Source: Microbacteriaceae bacterium (GTDB taxonomy: Bacteria; Actinomycetota; Actinomycetes; Actinomycetales; Microbacteriaceae). From it: a DNA stretch of 15,582 nt. The notes beneath the pieces are model-generated. The model had not been told where the DNA came from and searched no databases. It was given only the letters and a program-made list of their open reading frames with translations. Below, piece after piece: positions 6,478-12,377 of this stretch. Made by a program: the position numbers and the translations under genes. Within the stretch, counting starts at the first letter, position 1, and the number at the start of each line of letters is the position of its first letter. Location of the stretch: NCBI GenBank assembly GCA_947447385.1, contig CANFKN010000011.1:1-15582 (forward strand), given 5' to 3'.

Positions 6478-6738
6478 CCTGACAAAGCATTCGCAAGACC
6501 TGTTTTTGAAACATTTGGTCTCGGCGGAGTAAGGGAACCGATGCCGAATGGCAAAGGAGAGCGGCTAGTGATGGAAGATGGATCATCTGTGCAATTGCGA
6601 CCTATTTCTGGGTCAGATGGGACGCCAGCAGTCGGCATAAGTTCTAAAAGCCAGCAAGTAAAAACTCAACGGATACACTTCATCTCAATCGAGCAAGCTG
6701 AAAAGGAAAAGAATGCAAAAAAGAATAACAAAGCCTGA
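6478..6738 (+). pseudogene. N-terminally truncated toxin-like fragment (module B)
   Basis: An open frame begins right after an in-frame stop at 6475-6477 and ends at 6738. Its C-terminal half carries the toxin-tip pattern: PNGKGERLV, then VQLRPISGSDGTPAVGI and the terminal RIHFI. It is related to the module A protein (YRPVTSSKDGSPGIAI, LHFV) but clearly diverged. Recognisable similarity reaches upstream of the first ATG (6541), and no ATG, GTG or TTG lies in frame there, so the N-terminus seems lost at the joint with the helicase relic. ATG 6541 has a fair ribosome binding site (AAGGG, 6531-6535), so a 65-residue product MPNGKGERLV... could still be made. A frameshift near 6520 is also possible, since the neighbouring frame reads plausibly up to there. 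The 3' end overlaps the next gene by 26 bases. Confidence 0.6.
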
Positions 6739-7297
6739 ACTCAAAGTTTTGGAACGGTTCGTTGGAAAGAAATTATCCTGTATCGGAGGCGAGTATTTGG
6801 ACTCGAGCCTCTACTCTGATTCGATTTTTATAAAGGCTGAAGATGCCAGCGCTTTTATTTGGGGGGATTACTTCAGCCAAGATTTTGCGGGCTTCGGTGA
6901 TGATTTCTCATTTTTCAGTGTGGATGAAACCAAGGAGAAAAAGGTCGAGGCCGCCACTAAAAAAGGCAACCTCTATTATTTTCACGCTGGTGAATCAATC
7001 ACAAACATCAACCTAGCCCGTCTCACTGTAACGAGAATCAATAAAGACGGTTCAAAAAGTTCATATGTAACAGACATTGCCATCGTATTTTTTCTCACGA
7101 GAGGTTCGTTAACTCTCTTTCGAGACAACTTGCATCTTGAGTCGTTTCAAGTGTCTTTTTCATCCGAAATTGGAAACCCAAAAATAGGGCTTGTTGAGAC
7201 ACACTATGGCCAAGATGGCGACATGGATCACGGCGTAGTGTTTAGGTTTGCAACTGAATTCGTCGACTTGCAGGATGCTCTTAGCGAGCTCGAGTAG
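6713..7297 (+). CDS. Unknown 194-residue protein, likely immunity partner (module B)
   Basis: Homologue of the protein at 5078-5656, of nearly the same length and the same predicted strand pattern. The core around Ser-Tyr-x2-Asp (residues 117-121) and GSLTLF (131-136) is shared; the rest is strongly diverged. No known domain, signal peptide or membrane segment was recognised. ATG 6713 has AAAAGGAAAAG just ahead of it, inside the 3' end of the toxin-like fragment. The frame is intact although the toxin-like gene before it is truncated. Retention of an immunity gene beside a damaged toxin is a known pattern of orphan toxin cassettes; applying it here is inference. Its stop is immediately followed by the start of the DUF4417 gene. 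Confidence 0.65.
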   Translation: MQKRITKPELKVLERFVGKKLSCIGGEYLDSSLYSDSIFIKAEDASAFIWGDYFSQDFAGFGDDFSFFSVDETKEKKVEAATKKGNLYYFHAGESITNINLARLTVTRINKDGSKSSYVTDIAIVFFLTRGSLTLFRDNLHLESFQVSFSSEIGNPKIGLVETHYGQDGDMDHGVVFRFATEFVDLQDALSELE

Positions 7298-8005
7298 ATG
7301 AAATTTGAGATCGACACCAGGCAGAGAGTCTTTTTGCTCGGCGGTATGCCTGAGTCTTACCCATACGGCCACCCGGTCGAGGGGCCGCAACATACTCTGG
7401 TTTTGGCAGCGCCAAAAATAATGGAGGCTCCAAGACTTCTCGTGCCTTTCGACGATCGAAATCGTTGGGGTGAAGCGGCAGATTTAGGACTTCATCTTTA
7501 CCGCGACGACTTGAAGTTCGCGCGAGTGCTCACAAATCCTGAGGAATTTGTTCAGAGGTTTAGCCCTTTTCAGCTAGTAATTACCCCTGACTTTAGTTTG
7601 GGTCGGAGCATGCCGAATTGGATGAAATGGCAGCACATTGCGCTCTCGCGTGCAGCAGGAGTGGTTTGGCAAACCCGCGGATTGAATGTTGTCGTTTCAC
7701 TTCGATGGTTGGGGCCGGAGGACTATGACGTGATTGTGTTAGGCGTGCCTAAAAATTCTGTATTCACGTGCAGCATGTATGGTGCTGTTGACGACAAAAC
7801 AGAACTCGACATATTCATGACAGGTTTACGCGAAATGATCAGTCGCTTGCGGCCCGAAATGGTTCTCGTTTATGGCGTACCTCAAAGATGGAACCTTCAG
7901 GCAGAGTTCGGTGCAACCACGAAAATAGTTCAATATCCAGCTTCTTATGACACGAAACGGGTCATGCCAAACTTTGACCCAAAGCTATTGCAGCTCGACT
8001 TTTAG
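7298..8005 (+). CDS. DUF4417-domain protein (module B)
   Basis: A 235-residue DUF4417 protein, intact and homologous end to end to the copy at 5653-6363. Landmarks are LHLYRDD (residues 65-71), TPDFSL (96-101), GLNVVVSLRW (128-137), LGVPKNSV (148-155), GLREMISRLRP and VYG (191-193). They sit at the same spacing as in the module A copy. This version is closer to the family pattern as I remember it (PDFSL, VPKNS). ATG 7298 directly follows the TAG of the preceding gene and has only a weak GAG upstream, so its translation probably depends on the gene before it. The TAG (8003-8005) lies three bases from the stop of the convergent helicase. Function unknown. Confidence 0.87.
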   Translation: MKFEIDTRQRVFLLGGMPESYPYGHPVEGPQHTLVLAAPKIMEAPRLLVPFDDRNRWGEAADLGLHLYRDDLKFARVLTNPEEFVQRFSPFQLVITPDFSLGRSMPNWMKWQHIALSRAAGVVWQTRGLNVVVSLRWLGPEDYDVIVLGVPKNSVFTCSMYGAVDDKTELDIFMTGLREMISRLRPEMVLVYGVPQRWNLQAEFGATTKIVQYPASYDTKRVMPNFDPKLLQLDF

Positions 8006-8008
8006 GTT

Positions 8009-9526
8009 TTACCCCTGAGCCGAGCCACCAGCGCCACCGCGCGTGCGACGACGTTGACGGTTGCGTTCACCGGTTGGGCGAGCGTGCTCGCCGCCACCGT
8101 GCGATGAGCGGGCTTGGTCATTGCTCGACTTCTGGCGCTCAACGCCGCCATCTTCGTGCTTTTCACCAGCGTGACCGCCAGCGCGGCCGGGGTTAGCTGA
8201 GCCACTGCGGCCGCCACGGTTGTCGCCACTGCGATTCGAGCTGTTGCCGCCGCGTGAACCACCGCGGTTTTGACCGCCACGGCCAGCGCCGCCAGAGCGA
8301 GGCTTTTCGTCGTCGCCTGGTTTCCATCCGTCGGGGCGTTTTGTAGCTTGAACGCGACCTTTGGTGCCGGCTGCGATGCCTAGATCTTCGAACAGGTTTT
8401 TCGATGAAGAATAAGTTTCAGCTGGTTCAGGGTTGCCAAACTCGAGGGCTTGGTCGATGTTCTTCCAACGGGTCATGTCCTCCCAGTCAACAAATGTGAC
8501 TGCAACGCCAAGACGGCCGGCGCGACCAGTGCGGCCAACGCGGTGTAGGTAGGCTTTTTCATCTTCGGGAATCGTGTAGTTGATAACGTGAGTTACGTCG
8601 TCAACGTCGATGCCTCGGGCGGCAACCTCAGTTGCAACGAGAATCTCTTTTTTGCCACTGCGGAAGGCAGCCATCGACTTTTCGCGAGCCTCTTGTGACA
8701 TGTCACCGTGCAGGGCGCAAGCGTTGAAGCCGCGGTCGATTAGCTCTTCGCTAACCTTGCTGGCTTGACGTTTGGTCTTTGCGAAGATCACGGTCTTGCC
8801 GCGACCTTCGGCCTGCAGAATGCGACCGACCATTTCGTCTTTGTCGAGTGAGTGCACGCGATAAACGAACTGCTTGATGTCTGCCTTGGTGTGGCCTTCG
8901 TCTGGCTCGTTGGCACGAATGTGCATCGGGCGGTTCTGATATTTGCGAGCCATTGTCACGATTGCGCCAGGCATGGTTGCCGAGAAGAGCAGAGTCTGAC
9001 GGGTCGGTGGGGTGTAGGCAAAGAGGCGCTCAACGTCAGGCAAGAAGCCAAGGTCGAGCATTTCGTCGGCCTCATCGAGAACCATGAAACTGATTTTGCT
9101 GAGGTCTAGTTTGTGCTGCTTGCTGAGGTCAATCAAACGGCCAGGTGTGCCCACGATGATCTGTGCGCCGGCGTCAATTTGTTCAACTTGGCTTTCATAA
9201 GACTTGCCACCATAAATCGCGGCCACCATGGTTGGGCGGTTGCTAACAGCCAACGTGAGGTCTTCAGCAACCTGAAGAGCAAGCTCGCGGGTTGGAACAA
9301 CCACTAGGGCCTGTGCGCCCAAAGTTGGCTCGAGGCCAAGTGACTGAATGAGGGGGAGGCCGAAGCCAAAAGTCTTGCCAGTGCCTGTCTTGGCCTGACC
9401 AATAATGTCTTGACCGGTGAGTGCCACCGGAATCGCCTGTTCCTGAATCGGGAACGGGCTGGTGATGCCTTTGCTCGCTAGAGCTTCGACAATGTCGGCG
9501 TCAATGCCGAGGTCTGAAAAATTCAA
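8009..9526 (-). CDS. DEAD-box ATP-dependent RNA helicase
   Basis: A 505-residue RhlE/DeaD-type helicase that remodels RNA in the cytoplasm. All core motifs are present: Q motif around Q28 (FPIQEQA), motif I AKTGTGKT (45-52), Ia PTREL (79-83), II DEAD (151-154), III SAT (182-184) and VI HRVGRTGRAG (328-337). From about residue 385 to the end is a low-complexity Gly/Arg/Ser tail ending in a basic RRRTRGG segment, likely disordered and RNA-binding. The start is TTG (9524-9526), supported by AGGAG (9532-9536, read on the minus strand) at 5-base spacing; the first residues MNFSDLG are typical. A copy of its last codons occurs at 6360-6470. It diverges from the ferritin-like gene, a linkage known from other actinobacteria. 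Confidence 0.95.
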   Translation of the reverse strand: MNFSDLGIDADIVEALASKGITSPFPIQEQAIPVALTGQDIIGQAKTGTGKTFGFGLPLIQSLGLEPTLGAQALVVVPTRELALQVAEDLTLAVSNRPTMVAAIYGGKSYESQVEQIDAGAQIIVGTPGRLIDLSKQHKLDLSKISFMVLDEADEMLDLGFLPDVERLFAYTPPTRQTLLFSATMPGAIVTMARKYQNRPMHIRANEPDEGHTKADIKQFVYRVHSLDKDEMVGRILQAEGRGKTVIFAKTKRQASKVSEELIDRGFNACALHGDMSQEAREKSMAAFRSGKKEILVATEVAARGIDVDDVTHVINYTIPEDEKAYLHRVGRTGRAGRLGVAVTFVDWEDMTRWKNIDQALEFGNPEPAETYSSSKNLFEDLGIAAGTKGRVQATKRPDGWKPGDDEKPRSGGAGRGGQNRGGSRGGNSSNRSGDNRGGRSGSANPGRAGGHAGEKHEDGGVERQKSSNDQARSSHGGGEHARPTGERNRQRRRTRGGAGGSAQG

Positions 9527-9541
9527 TACAACTCCTAATTG

Positions 9542-9578
9542 TTTACAGTCTATCGGCGGGCGTTAAGCTATAAGGGTG
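9542..9578 (+). promoter_or_regulatory. Candidate promoter with possible leaderless GTG start
   Basis: TTTACA (9542-9547) and TAAGCT (9564-9569) are 16 bases apart, and GTG 9576 lies where transcription would begin. Apart from AAGG almost touching the start, no ribosome binding site is visible. Leaderless mRNAs are common in actinobacteria, so the mRNA may begin at or next to the start codon. Confidence 0.3.
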
Positions 9579-10349
9579 TTCGAATGGCTCAAACGATTAG
9601 GCAAGCGCGCCACTGCGCCAACTTTGCCCGCTCGCGAAGACCGTGCAGCCCGAAACACCGACGAAGTTGACCTTCGCCCATATGCACCACCGGCACGCGA
9701 TTATCTAGGTCAGCTCGCCTACATTCAGTTGGCGAACTTTGAGATTCTCACCAACGAACTCAAATATTCACCGAACACTTTTTATAAGCACGAGTTGAGC
9801 GAAGCCGCCAACAAGAGCTATGGCAAGTACCGCGCCGTTGCTAAACAGATCGCAGCGCTTGGCCTTGACGTCACCGATGCAACTGACCCTTTCGTCGAAC
9901 GCATCGAAACTTTTCACTCACGCACCCGCGGCACCGACTGGTATGAAACCGTCATCAAGGTTTATTTGGTTAGTGGCCTTCTTGATGACTTTTATCGCCG
10001 ACTAGCTGTTGCCCTTGAACCTGAGGCGAAAGCTGCGATTCAAAAAGCCCTAGATGACAAAACCATCGAAAAGTTTGCGGTCAAGATTTTGACTGAGGCC
10101 ATGGCCGACAACGATGCTTTGGCGGGTCGTTTAGCGCTTTGGGGTCGCCGCATCATGGGCGACACTTTGCTTGAGCTGCGCGGGGCATTCGATAACCGCA
10201 AGTTGGCCGGCGTTGCCGAAGGCACCCGATTGACCTTCGCTGAAGAGCGCGCAGCTAATCTAGAGGCTTATAGCAAACTTGAACCGCTCGTCAGCGAACT
10301 GATCGGCAAGCACACCCTGCGCATGGACGCACTCGGGCTAACTGCCTAG
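9576..10349 (+). CDS. Ferritin-like-fold protein (MiaE-like family)
   Basis: A 257-residue, mostly helical protein of the actinobacterial ferritin-like family often labelled as tRNA-(ms2io6A)-hydroxylase-like. Visible pieces are a basic N-terminus (MFEWLKRLGKR), a linker to about residue 35, then a four-helix region including LANFEILTNEL (52-62), the KHELSEAANKSYGKYRAVAKQ helix (71-91), DWYETVIKVYLVSGLLDDFYRRLA (121-144) and a helix near 160-200. E56, E73, E124 and D137 could be metal ligands, but I cannot confirm a full di-iron set. The start is GTG 9576; no better start lies nearby. Its position between the helicase and DUF3107 genes matches other actinobacteria. The specific reaction is unproven. 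Confidence 0.72.
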   Translation: MFEWLKRLGKRATAPTLPAREDRAARNTDEVDLRPYAPPARDYLGQLAYIQLANFEILTNELKYSPNTFYKHELSEAANKSYGKYRAVAKQIAALGLDVTDATDPFVERIETFHSRTRGTDWYETVIKVYLVSGLLDDFYRRLAVALEPEAKAAIQKALDDKTIEKFAVKILTEAMADNDALAGRLALWGRRIMGDTLLELRGAFDNRKLAGVAEGTRLTFAEERAANLEAYSKLEPLVSELIGKHTLRMDALGLTA

Positions 10350-10408
10350 GCCAAGACAACTCATCTGACCAGAACTTTGCCCCCGCAAACATGCGCGAGG
10401 CCGTGACT

Positions 10409-10426
10409 GCTTGGCCGAAGGCAAGC
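10409..10426. terminator. Possible terminator hairpin between convergent genes
   Basis: GCTTG (10409-10413) pairs with CAAGC (10422-10426) around a short GC-containing loop with one mismatch. An AT-rich stretch follows (GTTTATAAATT). It lies between the convergent ferritin-like and membrane-protein genes, where a terminator is expected; the stem is short. Confidence 0.25.
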
Positions 10427-10441
10427 ATCCGAGTTTATAAA

Positions 10442-10795
10442 TTAAACGGTGATGTAGGTGACGTCTTCGCCGCCAGCTGATGACTCAACTGTTGTTGCAG
10501 CAGCACGGTTGGTCTTGATGTTCACCAAAGCCAGAGCGTCAGAGTTGCGACGAGCAGCGGCTAGCTGGTTCGCGCCGAGTGCCATAACGAATGGCATTGC
10601 GACCATAACGATGATCCAGGTCCAGGCGTTTGCAGTGCCAAGGCCGGTCCACATCAAAATGGTGAACAAGATGGCGCCAGAGTTCAAAGCGATTGCGCTC
10701 GGCACGAGCTGACCATAGTCAAGGCTGCGCACGTTTACATAAGGTGCTGCTAGACCCAAGATGGCTGCATAAACCAAAATCAATAAAAGTTCCAT
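10442..10795 (-). CDS. Small three-helix membrane protein, unknown function
   Basis: A 117-residue protein with hydrophobic segments at about residues 2-20, 33-51 and 57-79. A soluble tail of about 35 residues follows, rich in Ala, Ser and Thr and acidic near its end. No family was recognised beyond resemblance to small actinobacterial membrane proteins in this locus. Its ATG overlaps the stop of the DUF3107 gene by one base (TAATG at 10793-10797 on the minus strand), so it should be translated by coupling. The NVRSLDYGQL loop between helices 1 and 2 would face one side of the membrane; orientation cannot be set with confidence. Confidence 0.75.
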   Translation of the reverse strand: MELLLILVYAAILGLAAPYVNVRSLDYGQLVPSAIALNSGAILFTILMWTGLGTANAWTWIIVMVAMPFVMALGANQLAAARRNSDALALVNIKTNRAAATTVESSAGGEDVTYITV

Positions 10796-11019
10796 TAGGC
10801 GATAAATCCTACTCGACGAGTTTCTTCTGCTCCGATTTCAACATATGCTAGCGCATCGGTCGGCACAACATAGATGCGACCCTTGTCGTCGGTGAGCTTC
10901 AGAACTTTAGCTTCAGCTTCTAGTGCGGCGGCCACAGCAGCCTCGACCTCTTTCGCGGGCTGAGCGGTTTCAAAGCTCAATTCACGGGCTGAGTTGCGAA
11001 TGCCAATACGAATCTCCAT
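10795..11019 (-). CDS. DUF3107 family protein
   Basis: A 74-residue protein matching the small actinobacterial DUF3107 family (mycobacterial TB9.4/Rv3208A type, from memory). It has an MEIRIGI strand, a RELSFETAQPAKEVEAAVAAAL strand-helix, then KVLKLTDDKGRIYVVPTDALAYVEIG strands and a C-terminal RRVGFIA. Typical members start MEV/MEI, so ATG 11019 is preferred to an ATG eight codons upstream; AAAGGTG precedes it at good spacing. The family binds no known substrate that I can name. It is coupled to the downstream membrane protein and diverges from MoeZ, the neighbour usual for this family. Confidence 0.85.
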   Translation of the reverse strand: MEIRIGIRNSARELSFETAQPAKEVEAAVAAALEAEAKVLKLTDDKGRIYVVPTDALAYVEIGAEETRRVGFIA

Positions 11020-11109
11020 GGCGCACCTTTCTGTTTCTTTCACTAGATTACGACAGGGTTATGCAGTTAAAGGGCACGTTGCTTAAACTGATACACGTTG
11101 TTTGAAAGT

Positions 11110-11114
11110 GAGGG
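11110..11114 (+). promoter_or_regulatory. Ribosome binding site deciding the MoeZ start
   Basis: GAGGG lies four bases before GTG 11119. The alternative TTG at 11098 in the same frame has no comparable site, so GTG 11119 is preferred. Confidence 0.5.
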
Positions 11115-11118
11115 CCTT

Positions 11119-12309
11119 GTGGCTGCTGCAAAATCTGTGAAACTCGCGCCGCTGGTTGAACCGGCTGGCGAGCTTAGCCAGAGCGAAATCGAGCGCTATT
11201 CGCGCCACCTGATCATTCCCGAGGTAGGCCTCGTTGGTCAGCGCCGCATCAAGAACGCCAAAGTTTTGGTCATTGGTGCTGGTGGTCTTGGTTCGCCGAC
11301 TCTGCTTTATTTAGCTGCAGCTGGTGTTGGCACTTTGGGCATCGTTGACTTCGACGTTGTTGACGAGTCAAACCTGCAGCGCCAGGTGATCCACTCGCAG
11401 AGCGACATTGGTCGACCTAAAGCGGTTTCGGCTAAAGAGTCGGTGCAGGGCATCAACCCTCACGTTAAAGTTGTGCTGCACGAAGAGCGCCTCGAGAACC
11501 ACAACGTTCTCGACATTTTTGCTCAATATGATTTGATCTTGGATGGCACCGACAACTTCGCAACCCGCTACCTAGTGAACGACGCGGCGGCGATTCTTGA
11601 GAAGCCTTATGTTTCTGGCTCGATTTTTAGGTTTGACGGCCAAGTTTCGGTCTTCTGGCAGGGCAAGGGCCCAACCTATCGCGACCTTTACCCAGAGGCT
11701 CCACCTCCGGGCATGGCGCCGAGCTGCGCTGAGGGTGGCGTGTTTGGTGTGCTTTGTGCAGCCATTGGTTCGGTTATGGCCACCGAGGCTATCAAGCTAA
11801 TCACGGGCATCGGCGATGTTTTGCTTGGTCGCCTGTTGATGTTTGATGCTCTTGAAATGAAGTGGCGCGAGCTGCCGGTTCGCAAAGACCCTGAGATTGG
11901 CCCGATTACTGAGCTGATTGACTATGACTATTTCTGTGGTCTCAAGGGTGGCGAAGACGAGGCGCTGATTGCCGCGTCAACTATTGACGTTCACACGTTG
12001 GCTGAGCGTCTTGAGGCTCGAACCGCTGGCAAAGATGACTTCATTCTGATTGACGTGCGTGAGCAGAACGAGTTTGAGATTAACCGCATTCCAGGTTCGA
12101 TTTTGATTCCAAAGGGCGAGTTTTTGAGCGGCGAGGCTTTCGCCAAGTTGCCTAGCGATAAGCAGATTGTGATTCACTGCAAGTCGGGCAAGCGTTCGGC
12201 TGATGCGCTCGCTGTCGTGCACCGCATTGGGTTCACCGACGCTGTGCACGTTGGCGGCGGAGTGGTTGCCTGGGTCGAAGAAATCGACCCTGAGCAGTCT
12301 CGCTACTAA
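11119..12309 (+). CDS. moeZ: MoeZ: E1-like adenylyltransferase with C-terminal rhodanese domain
   Basis: A 396-residue two-domain protein (numbered from GTG 11119). The N-terminal ThiF/MoeB-type domain binds ATP through GAGGLGS (53-59), has DFDVVDESNLQRQ and DGTDN (142-146), and an SCAEGG segment with C203. It would adenylate the C-terminal Gly-Gly of a small sulfur-carrier protein (MoaD, ThiS or CysO type). The C-terminal rhodanese domain (about 283-396) carries the loop CKSGKRS with catalytic C354, which would hold the persulfide passed to the carrier. Length and domain order match mycobacterial MoeZ. No partner carrier gene is in the window. A TTG at 11098 could extend it by seven residues. 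Confidence 0.92.
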   Translation: MAAAKSVKLAPLVEPAGELSQSEIERYSRHLIIPEVGLVGQRRIKNAKVLVIGAGGLGSPTLLYLAAAGVGTLGIVDFDVVDESNLQRQVIHSQSDIGRPKAVSAKESVQGINPHVKVVLHEERLENHNVLDIFAQYDLILDGTDNFATRYLVNDAAAILEKPYVSGSIFRFDGQVSVFWQGKGPTYRDLYPEAPPPGMAPSCAEGGVFGVLCAAIGSVMATEAIKLITGIGDVLLGRLLMFDALEMKWRELPVRKDPEIGPITELIDYDYFCGLKGGEDEALIAASTIDVHTLAERLEARTAGKDDFILIDVREQNEFEINRIPGSILIPKGEFLSGEAFAKLPSDKQIVIHCKSGKRSADALAVVHRIGFTDAVHVGGGVVAWVEEIDPEQSRY

Positions 12310-12377
12310 TTTTTTAACTAGGATTCCCGCCCTTTCGCATTCACAAAATTGTCGTAGGCAGCTTGTAAGTTAGGCAC

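Larger units (their letters stand above)
4576..8011. other. Two tandem toxin-like / partner / DUF4417 modules inserted beside a helicase
   Basis: Module A (4692-6363) and module B (6478-8005) have the same gene order on the same strand and homologous but diverged proteins. Each is followed at once by a leftward DEAD-box helicase 3' end: a relic after A, the intact gene after B. The module genes look richer in A and T than the helicase and MoeZ genes, which fits acquisition. No integrase, transposase or terminal inverted repeats were seen, so homologous recombination in the helicase is the likelier route. Confidence 0.7.

Noticed and set aside
6284..6586. A leftward open frame of 100 codons across the helicase relic and the joint
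   Set aside because: It is a shifted frame of the helicase tail: its Ala/Arg/Val-rich product mirrors the equally shifted frame at 8002-8280 of the intact helicase. The true frame of the relic gives 26/29 identity to the real C-terminus.
4576..8011. Insertion sequence or integrative element carrying the modules
   Set aside because: No transposase, integrase, tRNA target or terminal inverted repeats are visible. The duplicated helicase end points to homologous recombination instead.
8002..8300. Short repetitive GC-rich units that might look like a CRISPR or tandem-repeat array
   Set aside because: They are codons of the Gly/Arg/Ser-rich helicase tail. Units are irregular, with no constant repeat-spacer spacing.
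11098..11118. TTG start for MoeZ seven codons upstream
   Set aside because: No ribosome binding site precedes it, while GTG 11119 has GAGGG at proper distance; the extra residues match nothing known in the family.
12310..12377. Thymine run after the MoeZ stop as a rho-independent terminator
   Set aside because: TTTTTT follows the stop, but no stable stem precedes it, and the next gene lies close on the same strand.
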